A stretch of 64,000 bases of DNA from Pedobacter cryotolerans (GCF_005116475.1 NZ_SWBO01000003.1:310001-374000), one strand, 5' to 3'. Shown: positions 1 to 9,150, numbered from the stretch's first letter. The notes: generated by a model not told the origin, from the letters alone. Numbers and translations are program-made.

Positions 1-2039
1 CTGTCATTTAAACCTTTAATGTTTGGCTCAAATCGTAACTCATTATTTAAAGTTGCAGCAGGTATAAAAGGCAAGGCGCTATCATCGGCTAAGTTTTTAC
101 CTCTTACATAAGCAAAAGTATTTTCGAAATGCAAATCTTTAATCAAATGGAAATCTACCGAGGCTTCTCCACCTACTAATTGTGCATCTGTTTGCACAAA
201 ACGATAAACAGGCAAGATACTAACTGTTCCATCTTCTTCATCATAAGGAATGGTTTCTCCGCTAAAATTACCCGGATAAATGTAATTGTAAATTCGGTTG
301 CTATAAGCGTTTAAACCAAAAGTTACCTTTTCTGCATTGTACTCTAAACCTAAATCGAATTGTAAGCTGGTTTCTTGTTTTAAATTACTGTTACCAATTT
401 CGTATCTAAAAGTACCTTCGTGTTTACCATTTGCACCTAACTCTGCAATATTTGGCGCTCTAAAACCAGAACCCACATTTCCTTTTAGGTTTAAATTTTT
501 AGCCAACTCAAATGCAAAACCCAATGAGCCAGAAACATTAGAAAAATTATTGTTAAATGCAGTAAAAACCTGATTACCATCTTCAAATAAATCAGCGCCA
601 TCAACTGTTTTATAATCGTAACGCACACCTGCATTAATTGCACCGTTTTTAAAATTGCGTTTTAAGTAGGCAAAAGCACCAATGTTATTACTGGTATAAT
701 CTGGAATTAAAAATTCATCGCCAGCATTTACATTAGTTTGATACATTCCTTGCACACCAATGGTTGGTTCCCAAATGCCATTGTTAGGGAAAATATATTT
801 CACATCGTACGTGTAAGAATTCAAACCTAAATTTAAGCCAGGTTCATATGCGCTTTCTTCAAACTCCTTCCGAATGTTACGCTGAAAAGCTAATGTGCTT
901 TTTAATTGTCCGCCACCTAAAAGGATGTTACTATTTAACGCAGCACGATAATGGTTAATGTTTTGCGAAGGCAAATTCAAAGATCTTGATCTCGCATCTT
1001 TGTTAGAAATTACATTTCCATCTTCATCAAAATAACTTCCGCTAGCATCTGGTCCTTCCTCAACTAAACCTACATTAGTATTAAAACGAGATAAATTTAA
1101 ATGCGCATAACCCCAAGCTTTATTTAAGCCTAACATACCGCTAAAATTCGTTTCATTGAAACCTGAATTTGGCACGTTAAAACCTTTATAGCGGTAACCG
1201 TAAGCATTTTTATAGGAAGCCCTACCTCTATAAACAAAACCGTTATCGTTACCTTGCAGCATTAATGACGATGCAGTTAAGCCATTGTTTGCACCGTAAC
1301 TTGTAGTAAAGTTACCATTAAATTCGCCTTCAGCTGTTACTAGATCTTCAATGATATTAATCACACCACCCAAAGCATCAGAACCGTATAACAAACTTGC
1401 CGGACCTTTTAGAATTTCAATTCTAGCTGCAGCAAACTGATCTGCTTGTACGCCGTGTTCGTCGCCCCATTGCTGTCCTTCTTCTCTGGCGCCATCAACA
1501 ATTGTTAAAACTCTGTTGTAACCTAAACCTCTAATTGTTGGTTTTGAGATGGCACCACCTGTAGTAATTTGCGAAATCCCAGGTACTTTAGCCAAAGCAT
1601 CAATAATATTCGTTCCTGCAGATTGTGCTAATTTCTCACGACTAAGTGAAACTACTGCCAAACTGTTTGTTTTGTTATTGGCACTAAACGGAGTTCCTGT
1701 AATAACAACTTCGGCACTCTCTATTACCGAGGCTTGTAATTCAAAACTAATGTTTTGCGTAGCAGCTAAATCTACAATTTGAGATGCTGTTTTGTAACCA
1801 ATATACCTTACCTCTAACAAAAACTTACCTCTTGAAGGTACATTGTTAAAATTAAATTCGCCATTCGCGTCCGTTACTGTTGTAGCCTTTAAATCAGAAA
1901 TATAAACTGTTGCCCCTGCTAAAGGTTGTTGTGTAGCTGCATCAGTAACTTTTCCTTTAAATGACGCTACAGAATCGGCAACTGCCTGAAGCGCTAAAAA
2001 TATGGTTAACAATGCCAATAATAGGCCTAACTTTTTCAT
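1..2039 (-). CDS. TonB-dependent receptor, probably metal-ion uptake (partial)
   Basis: Outer-membrane TonB-dependent receptor whose C-terminal end lies beyond the left edge of the window; about 679 codons are visible. The protein starts with a signal peptide (MKKLGLLLALLTIFLALQA), then a carboxypeptidase-like regulatory domain (about residues 25-105) and a plug domain containing IRGLGYNRVLTIVDG, a QQWGDEHG stretch and ILKGPASLLYGSDALGGVIN. The rest is beta-barrel sequence. It is not SusC-sized and has no SusD partner. The small His/Cys-rich exported protein encoded just upstream on the same strand suggests a metal such as zinc or copper as substrate. That link is inferred from context and from the similar neighbourhood of metal receptors in other bacteria; the substrate itself is not shown. 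Confidence 0.85.
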   Translation of the reverse strand, partial: MKKLGLLLALLTIFLALQAVADSVASFKGKVTDAATQQPLAGATVYISDLKATTVTDANGEFNFNNVPSRGKFLLEVRYIGYKTASQIVDLAATQNISFELQASVIESAEVVITGTPFSANNKTNSLAVVSLSREKLAQSAGTNIIDALAKVPGISQITTGGAISKPTIRGLGYNRVLTIVDGAREEGQQWGDEHGVQADQFAAARIEILKGPASLLYGSDALGGVINIIEDLVTAEGEFNGNFTTSYGANNGLTASSLMLQGNDNGFVYRGRASYKNAYGYRYKGFNVPNSGFNETNFSGMLGLNKAWGYAHLNLSRFNTNVGLVEEGPDASGSYFDEDGNVISNKDARSRSLNLPSQNINHYRAALNSNILLGGGQLKSTLAFQRNIRKEFEESAYEPGLNLGLNSYTYDVKYIFPNNGIWEPTIGVQGMYQTNVNAGDEFLIPDYTSNNIGAFAYLKRNFKNGAINAGVRYDYKTVDGADLFEDGNQVFTAFNNNFSNVSGSLGFAFELAKNLNLKGNVGSGFRAPNIAELGANGKHEGTFRYEIGNSNLKQETSLQFDLGLEYNAEKVTFGLNAYSNRIYNYIYPGNFSGETIPYDEEDGTVSILPVYRFVQTDAQLVGGEASVDFHLIKDLHFENTFAYVRGKNLADDSALPFIPAATLNNELRFEPNIKGLND

Positions 2040-2230
2040 AAAAAATATATTTAATGTATAAACATCATAGCAAAAGCCAATGCGTTTATCACGATTAGTT
2101 AAAAAACTTGTATAATTCTACTTTGACAAAATTTTATGCGAATAGCTTTTATTTTTGTCAAGTTCAATTGATAAACTTTGACAAACTAGTTAGATAGCTG
2201 TCGATATTTTGTCGAAATAATAGGATAAGA

Positions 2231-2563
2231 TTATGAATAAGCCGGCGGGCCTCTTAACGAAGTTGATATTAGCTCTGCGTAAGAGCTGGTGATATTAAAC
2301 TTAGGAGAATGAAATACTTTACTTTCTAAATAGGTAACAGCAATAGCTTTACTTACCATAAACTTCTTCTCGAAATGAGCTTTACAGATTAAACAAGTTT
2401 CTTGAGTTGTTTTAAGATGTAAATGATGCGTACAATGTTTTTCTACAACTATTGTTTGTTCTTCGTGATGATGAAGCGAACTCCACGGCGTTATTGCAAG
2501 GGCAAATACCCAAAGCAATGCCAAGGTTAAAATCTGCTGAATATATAAACGACGCTTTTTCAA
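2231..2563 (-). CDS. Small His/Cys-rich exported protein beside metal-type TonB receptor
   Basis: About 110 residues. A hydrophobic N-terminal segment (ILTLALLWVFALAI) is followed by a His-rich patch (SSLHHHEEQ), a KHCTHHLHL stretch, and a CLIC pair, and the protein ends in LRGPPAYS. The combination of HHH, CxxC and a C-terminal RGPP-type ending recalls DUF2946-like small proteins found next to copper/zinc TonB receptors. The open frame can be extended upstream to 2743, but that part overlaps hutU and has no export signal. I therefore place the start at a TTG (2563), which gives LKKRRLYIQQ..., a normal exported N-terminus. TTG starts are uncommon in this group, so the start is the uncertain part. 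It probably precedes the TonB receptor in one operon. Confidence 0.6.
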   Translation of the reverse strand: MKKRRLYIQQILTLALLWVFALAITPWSSLHHHEEQTIVVEKHCTHHLHLKTTQETCLICKAHFEKKFMVSKAIAVTYLESKVFHSPKFNITSSYAELISTSLRGPPAYS

Positions 2564-2599
2564 TTCTGATGCAAACCTAAACAAATAACAATATTTTTT

Positions 2600-2607
2600 T
2601 ACATTTG
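2600..2607 (+). promoter_or_regulatory. Bacteroidota -7 box for hutU
   Basis: TACATTTG matches the Bacteroidota -7 consensus TAnnTTTG and sits 20 bases before the hutU ATG, giving a short leader. No clear -33 TTG is visible at the right distance. The box lies upstream of the start of the oppositely oriented small metal-linked gene. Confidence 0.5.
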
Positions 2608-2627
2608 AGTTGTAACATTGCCTTGAT

Positions 2628-4295
2628 ATGACCACAAATATAAACGAAGGTTTAAACCTCAAAATTAAGAACACACCAACGGGAACCACTTTAACATGCA
2701 AAGGTTGGGTGCAAGAAGCAGCCCTAAGAATGTTGTTAAACAACTTAGATCCGGAGGTTGCCGAGCGACCAGAAGATTTGATTGTTTATGGTGGCAGAGG
2801 CAAGGCGGCACGAAATAAAGAAGCGCTTGAACTTATCATTAAAGCACTTAAAAATTTAGAAGATGATGAAACTTTGCTCATCCAATCGGGCAAACCAGTG
2901 GGCATTTTGCCAACGCATAAAGATGCGCCAAGGGTTTTGATTTCTAATTCGCAATTGGTACCCAAATGGGCAACCCAACAGCACTTTGATGAGTTGGAAG
3001 ATAAGGGCTTGATGATGTACGGCCAAATGACCGCAGGTTCATGGATTTACATTGGTTCGCAAGGCATTGTACAAGGAACTTACGAAACCTACTCGGCTTT
3101 AGCAAAAAAGCATTTCAACAGTAATTTAAGTGGTACTTTAAATATTACTGCAGGTTTAGGCGGAATGGGCGGTGCACAGCCTTTAGCTATTACCATGAAT
3201 AAAGGAGTTTGTTTAGCTGCTGATGTGGAAGAATGGCGGATTAAAAAACGTTTAGAAACCAGATACATTGATGAAATAGCTTATGATATAGATGAGGCTA
3301 TTGACAAAGCTTTGCAATATAAAAAAGAAAATAAGGCCCTTTCAATTGGTGTGGTTTGCAACGCAGTTGAACTTTTACAGCGATTAATTGACAGGAACAT
3401 TACTCCAGATACCTTAACCGACCAAACTTCGGCTCATGATCCATTAATTGGCTATTTCCCAGAGGGATTGACGGTTGAAGAAGCAACAGCATTAAGAACT
3501 ACTAAGCCTGAAGAATATACCACACGATCTTACGCCACTATGGCTAAACACGTTACGCAAATGTTGGAGTTGCAAAAACGTGGTGCCATTACCTTCGATT
3601 ATGGTAACAATCTACGTGGTAGAGCTTTAGAAGCAGGTGTTCAAAATGCATTTGATTTCCCAGGGTTTGTACCTGCTTATATTCGACCGCTTTTTTGCGA
3701 AGGTAAAGGTCCGTTTAGATGGGCAGCTTTAAGTGGCGACCCACAAGATATTTACGAAACGGATAAATTAATTTTAGAACTTTTTCCTGAAAATGAAAGT
3801 TTAAAACAGTGGATTACCATGGCACAAGAGCGCATTGCTTTCCAAGGTTTACCTGCCCGCATTTGTTGGTTAGGGCAAGGCGAACGTGAAAAAGCTGGTT
3901 TGGCATTTAACAAATTAGTGGCTGATGGAAAAGTAAAAGCACCTATTGTAATTGGTAGAGATCATTTAGATACGGGCTCTGTTGCATCACCAAACCGCGA
4001 AACCGAAGCCATGTTAGATGGTTCTGATGCAGTTGCAGATTGGCCAATTTTAAATGCATTAATTAATACAGCCGGCGGTGCAAGTTGGGTTTCGTTACAC
4101 CATGGTGGTGGCGTAGGTATAGGTTACTCTATACATGCTGGCATGGTTATCGTAGCCGATGGAACTGAAGATGCAGCTGTTCGTATTAAACGTGTTTTAC
4201 ATAATGACCCAGCCATGGGAGTAATTCGCCATGCAGATGCTGGTTACGATATTGCGAAAGATACATTGAGGAAGCATAGGTTGGGATTGAAGTAG
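2628..4295 (+). CDS. hutU: Urocanate hydratase
   Basis: Catalyses the second step of histidine degradation, converting urocanate to 4-imidazolone-5-propionate in the cytoplasm with bound NAD+. The 555-residue length matches the family. Visible hallmarks are the glycine-rich GGMGGAQP segment near residue 177, the urocanase signature [10 protein letters not shown], which holds the catalytic cysteine, and [15 protein letters not shown] near the C-terminus. The start at MTTNINEG is preceded by a good -7 box. No other hut gene (hutH, hutI, hutG or a regulator) is in the window, so it is either an isolated hut gene or the rest of the pathway is encoded elsewhere. Confidence 0.97.
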   Translation: MTTNINEGLNLKIKNTPTGTTLTCKGWVQEAALRMLLNNLDPEVAERPEDLIVYGGRGKAARNKEALELIIKALKNLEDDETLLIQSGKPVGILPTHKDAPRVLISNSQLVPKWATQQHFDELEDKGLMMYGQMTAGSWIYIGSQGIVQGTYETYSALAKKHFNSNLSGTLNITAGLGGMGGAQPLAITMNKGVCLAADVEEWRIKKRLETRYIDEIAYDIDEAIDKALQYKKENKALSIGVVCNAVELLQRLIDRNITPDTLTDQTSAHDPLIGYFPEGLTVEEATALRTTKPEEYTTRSYATMAKHVTQMLELQKRGAITFDYGNNLRGRALEAGVQNAFDFPGFVPAYIRPLFCEGKGPFRWAALSGDPQDIYETDKLILELFPENESLKQWITMAQERIAFQGLPARICWLGQGEREKAGLAFNKLVADGKVKAPIVIGRDHLDTGSVASPNRETEAMLDGSDAVADWPILNALINTAGGASWVSLHHGGGVGIGYSIHAGMVIVADGTEDAAVRIKRVLHNDPAMGVIRHADAGYDIAKDTLRKHRLGLK

Positions 4296-4297
4296 TT

Positions 4298-4465
4298 GTC
4301 TTCCTGAGCCTAGTGAAAGGATTAACATTAGGAAATGAAGATTTTGTTTTAGGTCGGTGGAGACTCCAACCGATAGGAGAAAATAGTTCTCATCATGAGC
4401 TTGTCGAAGGATTATCAAAAGGTCTTCAACAACTTGTCCCGACAATTCGGGAAGCTCAGACTGAC
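4298..4465 (+). repeat. Composite palindromic intergenic repeat (GTC...TGAC type)
   Basis: Non-coding stretch after hutU that starts GTCTTCCTGAGCC and ends GCTCAGACTGAC, with an internal GGTCGGTGGAG/CTCCAACCG hairpin, a GAGCTTGTCGAAGGAT segment and a CCCGACAATTCGGG hairpin near the end. It resembles the other GTCA...TGAC elements in this window (9151, 17505, 25921). Short open frames here are spurious. Confidence 0.6.
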
Positions 4466-4504
4466 AAATCTTTTATAATACATTCTACTCTTCCAAATAA
4501 TTTA

Positions 4505-4512
4505 TAAATTTG
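4505..4512 (+). promoter_or_regulatory. -7 box placing the transcript start at the riboswitch
   Basis: TAAATTTG matches TAnnTTTG. A transcript starting about 12 bases after the T of the box would begin near 4517, immediately before the first GG of the fluoride aptamer at 4520. No clear -33 TTG is visible. Confidence 0.5.
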
Positions 4513-4519
4513 CTCATAA

Positions 4520-4572
4520 GGAAATGGTGTCTTCCTATTCGAACCGCCCTAAAAAAGCTGATGACGCCTGGT
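4520..4572 (+). promoter_or_regulatory. Fluoride riboswitch (crcB motif) upstream of the CLC gene
   Basis: The sequence shows the hallmarks of the fluoride aptamer in order: GGAAATGGTGTCTTCC, then GAACCGCC, then GCTGATGACGCC. GGAA (4520-4523) can pair with TTCC (4532-4535). GGTGTC (4526-4531) can pair with GACGCC (4563-4568) over six base pairs including one G-U, enclosing the ACCGCC and GCTGATGA strands. The hairpin between those two strands is short and weak here. The element ends about 30 bases before the CLC start codon, which fits control of translation or early termination by fluoride. No strong intrinsic terminator is visible, so translational control is the more likely mode. Identification is by remembered consensus, not by a covariance search. 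Confidence 0.8.
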
Positions 4573-4602
4573 TATAAATGCAAAACATTTAATCAGGAAA
4601 CT

Positions 4603-5910
4603 ATGTCATTAAAAAAAGAAAAATCAATCAGCAAAAAAATTAGGTTAAATACTTTCGCATTTTTCAGGAAGTTCCCAGCCATTCCATACCTCATTAAATG
4701 GCTGTGCATTAGTCTAATTATAGGTGCTTTAATTGGTACAGCATCTGCTGGATTTTTGCAATCCCTTAACTGGTTAACCAACTACCGTGAGGCTAATTTA
4801 TGGATCATCGCATTGCTTCCTCTCGCAGGCTTAAGCATTGGTTTACTTTATCATTATTACGGCAAAGATGTAGAAGCTGGTAACAATTTACTCATCGAAA
4901 CCATCCACGAGCCGAAGCAAATCATACCCTTTAAAATGATGCCTTTTGTTTACATTGGCACTATTGCAACCCATTTATTTGGTGGCTCTGCTGGCCGAGA
5001 AGGTACGGCTTTACAAATGGCAGGTGCAATTGCCGACCAGTTTAGCAAACCTTTTAAACTTAGCCCAGAAGATAGAAAAACATTAATTATCGCCGCTATT
5101 GCAGCAGGTTTTGGTTCTGTTTTCGGCACTCCTTTGGCTGGAGCAGTTTTCGGGATGGAAGTTTTTCTCATCGGTAGGTTAAGATACAGTTCTATTTTTC
5201 CGGCTTTTGCCGCAGCTATTATTGCCGATATCGTAACTAAACTTTGGAACACACCACATACCCATTATCACATTGATTTAGTTCCAAGTATTTCATTTAT
5301 CAATCTTGGCTATGCCATTTTAGCGGGTGCAGCTTTTGGTTTATGTGCCGCAGCCTTCAGTAAAGCTTTACGTTTTACCAGCTCAATTTTTAAAATTAAA
5401 ATTAAATATCCGCCTCTGCGACCATTTATTGGAGGGTTAATTTTGGTAGTGATTATTTACTTTTCTGGCACCACAACATACATTGGTTTAGGTATCCCTA
5501 CAATTGTAGAAGCTTTTAACCAACAAATGCCGCCTTATAGTTTTGCTATTAAAATGGCTTTAACCATTCTTACTTTGGCAGCAGGTTTTAAAGGTGGAGA
5601 AGTTACGCCATTGTTCTTTATCGGGGCAACTTTGGGCAGCGCTTTATCGCTATTTTTACCTTTACCCGTGGCGCTTTTAGCCGGAATGGGTTTTGTAGCC
5701 GTTTTTGCCGGAGCAACTAACACGCCTATTGCATGTACTTTAATGGCTTTAGAGTTGTTTGGCAGCGAATGTGGGGTTTATGTAGCCATTGCTTGTACGG
5801 TTTCTTATTTACTTTCGGGCCATACGGGTATTTACGGCAAACAGGTGGTTGGTGAAACTAAAAACAGTAGGTTTTCTAATTATTTGAATAGGCGAATTGG
5901 AGATATTTAG
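4603..5910 (+). CDS. CLC-family fluoride/proton antiporter (CLC-F type)
   Basis: Multi-spanning inner-membrane CLC protein of 435 residues. It carries the signatures of the fluoride-exporting CLC-F branch rather than of chloride channels: GNN (residues 93-95) in place of GSGIP, GREGT (131-135) with the gating glutamate E133, and GGEVTP (331-336), whose Glu and Thr correspond to ion-path residues known in CLC-F. There are no C-terminal CBS domains. The fluoride-riboswitch match directly upstream supports the same function: export of toxic fluoride. The frame is open from 4510, but that start would be a TTG inside the riboswitch. ATG 4603, preceded by CAGGAAACT, gives MSLKKEKS and is clearly better. 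Confidence 0.9.
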   Translation: MSLKKEKSISKKIRLNTFAFFRKFPAIPYLIKWLCISLIIGALIGTASAGFLQSLNWLTNYREANLWIIALLPLAGLSIGLLYHYYGKDVEAGNNLLIETIHEPKQIIPFKMMPFVYIGTIATHLFGGSAGREGTALQMAGAIADQFSKPFKLSPEDRKTLIIAAIAAGFGSVFGTPLAGAVFGMEVFLIGRLRYSSIFPAFAAAIIADIVTKLWNTPHTHYHIDLVPSISFINLGYAILAGAAFGLCAAAFSKALRFTSSIFKIKIKYPPLRPFIGGLILVVIIYFSGTTTYIGLGIPTIVEAFNQQMPPYSFAIKMALTILTLAAGFKGGEVTPLFFIGATLGSALSLFLPLPVALLAGMGFVAVFAGATNTPIACTLMALELFGSECGVYVAIACTVSYLLSGHTGIYGKQVVGETKNSRFSNYLNRRIGDI

Positions 5911-6101
5911 TTATCAGTTTTACCACATAGACACCTAGCAAACATAGATGTTTAATCACCGAAACACCTTGTAGTAATGGATATCTTAAGCACCAAACCA
6001 TTAAGATTAATCTTGTCGTAAACTCCCCTATTTTCTGTCGCAATTGCCCATCGTTGGTTTTAGTAATTTTATTTAGCTTAGTTAAACCAAAAACTTAAAT
6101 C

Positions 6102-6494
6102 ATGAATCAAAATGTGATCTGCTGGTTCGAAATCTATGTAAAAGATATGGAACGAGCTAAAAAATTTTACAACGCGGTATTGGGCACAAACTTTATTGAT
6201 AGTGGTGCTCCTGGCGATTCGCCCGATGCGATGAAAATGTCTTTCTTTTCGCCAATGGAAAACCAAGGCGTTTCTGGCGCTTTAATTGAAATGCCCGGAA
6301 CTAAAGAAGGTGATGGAAATTGTGTAAACACGATGGTTTATTTCCCTTGTCAGGATGCAAGTGCAGAAGAAGCACGTATTACAGCTGCTGGCGGAATTGT
6401 TAGTCGCTCGAAATTCTCTATTGGCGAATTTGGTTTCTGTTCTATTTGTGTAGATACAGAGGGCAACCCATTTGGCTTGTTTTCGATGGAGTAG
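6102..6494 (+). CDS. VOC-family (glyoxalase/bleomycin-resistance fold) protein
   Basis: A 130-residue cytosolic protein of the vicinal-oxygen-chelate superfamily. The N-terminal half (VICWFEIYVKDMERAKKFYNAVLG) and the C-terminal GEFGFCSICVDTEGNPFGLFS are the usual first strand-helix and last strand-turn of the fold. Members include lactoylglutathione lyases and antibiotic-binding proteins, but nothing in the sequence fixes a substrate. It stands alone between the CLC gene and the oppositely oriented gene at 6548. Confidence 0.85.
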   Translation: MNQNVICWFEIYVKDMERAKKFYNAVLGTNFIDSGAPGDSPDAMKMSFFSPMENQGVSGALIEMPGTKEGDGNCVNTMVYFPCQDASAEEARITAAGGIVSRSKFSIGEFGFCSICVDTEGNPFGLFSME

Positions 6495-6547
6495 CACAAT
6501 AACCCTTATAAATTAATATCACTTGAAATTATCATTTTAAAAAAGCT

Positions 6548-7696
6548 TTAATTTGGCATTTGTGAAAGAAATATCTTTGCTTTTTCACGTACAGCAGCAA
6601 TTGGATGATCAAGACATTTACTTAGAAACGCTTTCGTATCAGCATCATACATTCCGTTAAAAAAGTCCATTAATGAATATAATTGCTGTTCATTTGTTTT
6701 AGTTAGAATTATGTTCTTCACCTGCCCAAAATATTTTTTATTCCCTATCAACTTAGTATTAGTTAAATTGATATAATAATCATCTGAAATGAAATTTTGC
6801 TCAAGCATTTTTAGCCAACTTTTCAAATAAAAATCGTTATCGGAATTAAGCAAGTTATTCATCAAATCTTTATCAAAATACTTCTTTGCAATCAACTCCT
6901 TTATATAGCTAATATCTTCAAAATCTTCACTTGCTACTAATGCTCTCAAACACACCTCCCGTAACTTTTCATTTTCTAGATATGAGTTCACTAAAGGCAA
7001 TATCTTTTTAGCTTTATAATGAGCCAATACCGCAAGTGGCCACCCTTTCATTTCCGTATCATATTTAATTACCGCATTTCTCAATAACTGTTCATTTTTT
7101 AATTTATAAGGGATTTGAGCCATTGTTTTAGCTGCTAAATATTGCATTGACTTATCATTAGTTAAAAGACTATCACAAGCAAATTTTTCTAATAGATTTT
7201 TATCAGAATTTAGGAAATCGACTGTTAGGTATTGGACTTTTTCATTAAAATTATATGCGATGATACATTTCACTATCGGATCTAAATCTTTATGCCGTAG
7301 CATAATTAAAGCTTTAGCAGCTAATAAATCTTTATAATTACTATTTTTCAATGCCTTTGTAACATTTGGTATTTTTGTCGTATCATAAGTAGAAGCTGCC
7401 ACCAAACACGCTAGCATGTTTATAAATGGTCCTTTATCAGCAAATAGATTGTCAATATTATTAAGATATATAGCTTCATTTCTAATCTCTTTTAAAGGAT
7501 AAGTCTTTACATCATCATTACCATCATAAAACCACATTAATAATTTATAATGTTTATTGATCAAATTAGCAGCAATGCTATCTGTAATTTTATGCTCTAT
7601 TGCTACGTTAAATTCTTCTTTAAATGTTTTTATATCTTGTGCGCTTAAAACATTTGAAATGAGAAATAAGAAAGATATGATAAATAATTTTTTCAT
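6548..7696 (-). CDS. Exported HEAT-like repeat protein of unknown function
   Basis: A 382-residue protein with a clear signal peptide (MKKLFIISFLFLISNVLSAQ). The mature part is almost entirely helical with HEAT-like repeat character: AAKALIMLRHKD, AAKTMAQIPYK, VCLRALVASED and AAVREKAKIFL look like successive repeat helices. No catalytic motif is visible. It probably acts as a periplasmic scaffold or binding protein. It is a single gene with no obvious operon partner, and no function should be assigned from sequence alone. Confidence 0.75.
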   Translation of the reverse strand: MKKLFIISFLFLISNVLSAQDIKTFKEEFNVAIEHKITDSIAANLINKHYKLLMWFYDGNDDVKTYPLKEIRNEAIYLNNIDNLFADKGPFINMLACLVAASTYDTTKIPNVTKALKNSNYKDLLAAKALIMLRHKDLDPIVKCIIAYNFNEKVQYLTVDFLNSDKNLLEKFACDSLLTNDKSMQYLAAKTMAQIPYKLKNEQLLRNAVIKYDTEMKGWPLAVLAHYKAKKILPLVNSYLENEKLREVCLRALVASEDFEDISYIKELIAKKYFDKDLMNNLLNSDNDFYLKSWLKMLEQNFISDDYYINLTNTKLIGNKKYFGQVKNIILTKTNEQQLYSLMDFFNGMYDADTKAFLSKCLDHPIAAVREKAKIFLSQMPN

Positions 7697-7759
7697 TTAA
7701 CCCAAAACTACTCTATGCTTCTCTCTAAACTTTTGACAAATGTCAAAAAATGAAAGTCA

Positions 7760-8359
7760 TTAAATTTGCTTTCTAATTCTGCTTAAAGTTTCTTGAGATA
7801 TGCCCAAGTATGATGCGATATAACCTAGCGAAACTCTATTGATTAACTTTGGGTTACTTGTAAAGAGTGCTTGGTAACGCTGTTTTGCCGTTAACATCCT
7901 CAAATCATTTGCTTGTTTTTCGTTTCTGATGTAATAATATTCTGTTAGTTTTCTGCCAATAACATTAAACTCTAAATATTGTAAATACAACTCATTTAAG
8001 GTGCCTCTATTCAGCATTATTAATGTACAATCTTCTATTGTTTCTAAATACTCAAAACTAGGCTCTCCAGTAAAAAAGCTATAAACCGAAATGAGAAATT
8101 CATTTTCAAATAAAAACCACGAGGTGGTTTCAACTCCTTCTTTATCTAAATAATAAACCCTTGCAGCACCAGAAATAATAAAATAAATGGCGTCACTTGT
8201 TTCTCCAGCATTTAATAATCTGGTTTTTCTTTTTACCTGTATAACTTTAGTCTGTGCAACTATTGCTTTTTGCAAAGCATCACTAAGTGGTTGGATAGCA
8301 TTACAAACTTTGAGTAGGTTTTGATGTAGAGGATATAAGTTTTCATTAGGCATCATCAA
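7760..8359 (-). CDS. Crp/Fnr-family transcriptional regulator
   Basis: A 199-residue regulator with a cyclic-nucleotide-binding-type beta-barrel (about residues 25-125, including GETSDAIYFIISGAARVYY and FFTGEPSFEYLETIEDCTL). A C-terminal winged helix carries SLGYIASYLGISQETLSRIRKQI. No cysteine cluster of the Fnr iron-sulfur type is seen. This subtype is common in Bacteroidota beside small efflux or stress genes. It is divergent from the TetR-like gene at 8481, about 120 bases away, so the two may share a control region. Confidence 0.88.
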   Translation of the reverse strand: MMMPNENLYPLHQNLLKVCNAIQPLSDALQKAIVAQTKVIQVKRKTRLLNAGETSDAIYFIISGAARVYYLDKEGVETTSWFLFENEFLISVYSFFTGEPSFEYLETIEDCTLIMLNRGTLNELYLQYLEFNVIGRKLTEYYYIRNEKQANDLRMLTAKQRYQALFTSNPKLINRVSLGYIASYLGISQETLSRIRKQI

Positions 8360-8394
8360 TTATAGTAAAATAGAACAATTCCACACAATTTTTA

Positions 8395-8428
8395 TTGCAA
8401 ATCCGTGATAAATAAAGTGCTAATTTTG
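8395..8428 (+). promoter_or_regulatory. Promoter of the TetR-like gene
   Basis: TTG at 8395-8397 and TAATTTTG at 8421-8428 match the Bacteroidota -33 and -7 elements with 23 bases between them. The predicted transcript would start near 8433, about 48 bases before ATG 8481. This also argues against a start at the upstream in-frame GTG (8430). Confidence 0.5.
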
Positions 8429-8480
8429 AGTGATTTCACAAACCAACACCACATTTTTTACGTTTTTAAATAAAAAGAAA

Positions 8481-9134
8481 ATGGCAACTCAGGCACAGAT
8501 CAAAAAAGGTTATATCGACTATGTTTTAACAAATGATGAGCAACCAAAATCAGTCTATAGTTTCGTAAAGAAATTAAAAATTACAGAGGCTGAATTTTAT
8601 GCTTTTTATGCTTCTTTTGAAAGTATTGAAAAGAATATTTGGTTTGAGCTTACTATAGAAACCATTGATGAAGTTAAAAAACAAGAACTTTGGGCGCAAT
8701 ATTCTTCTCGCGAGAAAATGTTATCGTTCTTTTACAGCTATGTAGAATTGCTAAAAAGCCAAAGAAGTTTTGTGATCTACAGCTTAAAAAAGCAACCAAA
8801 AAAATTAGGTACACCCGCAGTTTTATCTGGCGTAAAGCCCATTTTCGAAAATTTTGCCGAAGAAATTATCAATGATGGTTTAGCAAGTGGCGAATTGGCT
8901 GATCGTAAGTTTTTTGCCAAACGTTACAAAGATGCGCTTTGGGTGCAGTATGCTTTTATCCTTAATTTTTGGATAGACGATGACAGCAATGGCTTTGAAA
9001 AAACTGATGAAGCCATTGAGCGAGGCATACAGGTTACTTTCGATTTATTTCAGCGTTCACCAATTGATAACCTTTTCGAGTATGGAAAATTCTTAAGCCA
9101 AAACGGAAAGTTAAAAGAAAAAATGGGGTTTTAA
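8481..9134 (+). CDS. TetR-like transcriptional regulator
   Basis: A 217-residue all-helical protein. The N-terminal region (ATQAQIKKGYIDYVLTNDEQPKSVYSFVKKLKITEAEFYAFYASFESIEKNIW) is a diverged TetR helix-turn-helix in which the KITEAEFYAFYASFESI part replaces the usual recognition helix and its follow-on. The remainder matches the TetR-type C-terminal domain seen in Bacteroidota proteins that sit beside ABC1/UbiB kinases, as here (9315). ATG 8481 follows AAAAAGAAA; the upstream GTG at 8430 adds a poor N-terminus. It is probably co-regulated with, or a regulator of, the downstream kinase-like gene. Confidence 0.75.
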   Translation: MATQAQIKKGYIDYVLTNDEQPKSVYSFVKKLKITEAEFYAFYASFESIEKNIWFELTIETIDEVKKQELWAQYSSREKMLSFFYSYVELLKSQRSFVIYSLKKQPKKLGTPAVLSGVKPIFENFAEEIINDGLASGELADRKFFAKRYKDALWVQYAFILNFWIDDDSNGFEKTDEAIERGIQVTFDLFQRSPIDNLFEYGKFLSQNGKLKEKMGF

Positions 9135-9150
9135 ATCTAACATTGCAACC

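Noticed and set aside
2564..2743. Upstream extension of the His/Cys-rich small protein
   Set aside because: It overlaps hutU in the opposite direction and would put a long non-signal segment before the membrane segment.
4313..4507. 64-residue open frame after hutU
   Set aside because: It lies wholly inside the palindromic repeat and shows no protein-like composition or start signal.
4510..4602. Earlier TTG start for the CLC gene
   Set aside because: It falls inside the fluoride riboswitch and adds a non-conserved leader; ATG 4603 has a better upstream region and protein start.
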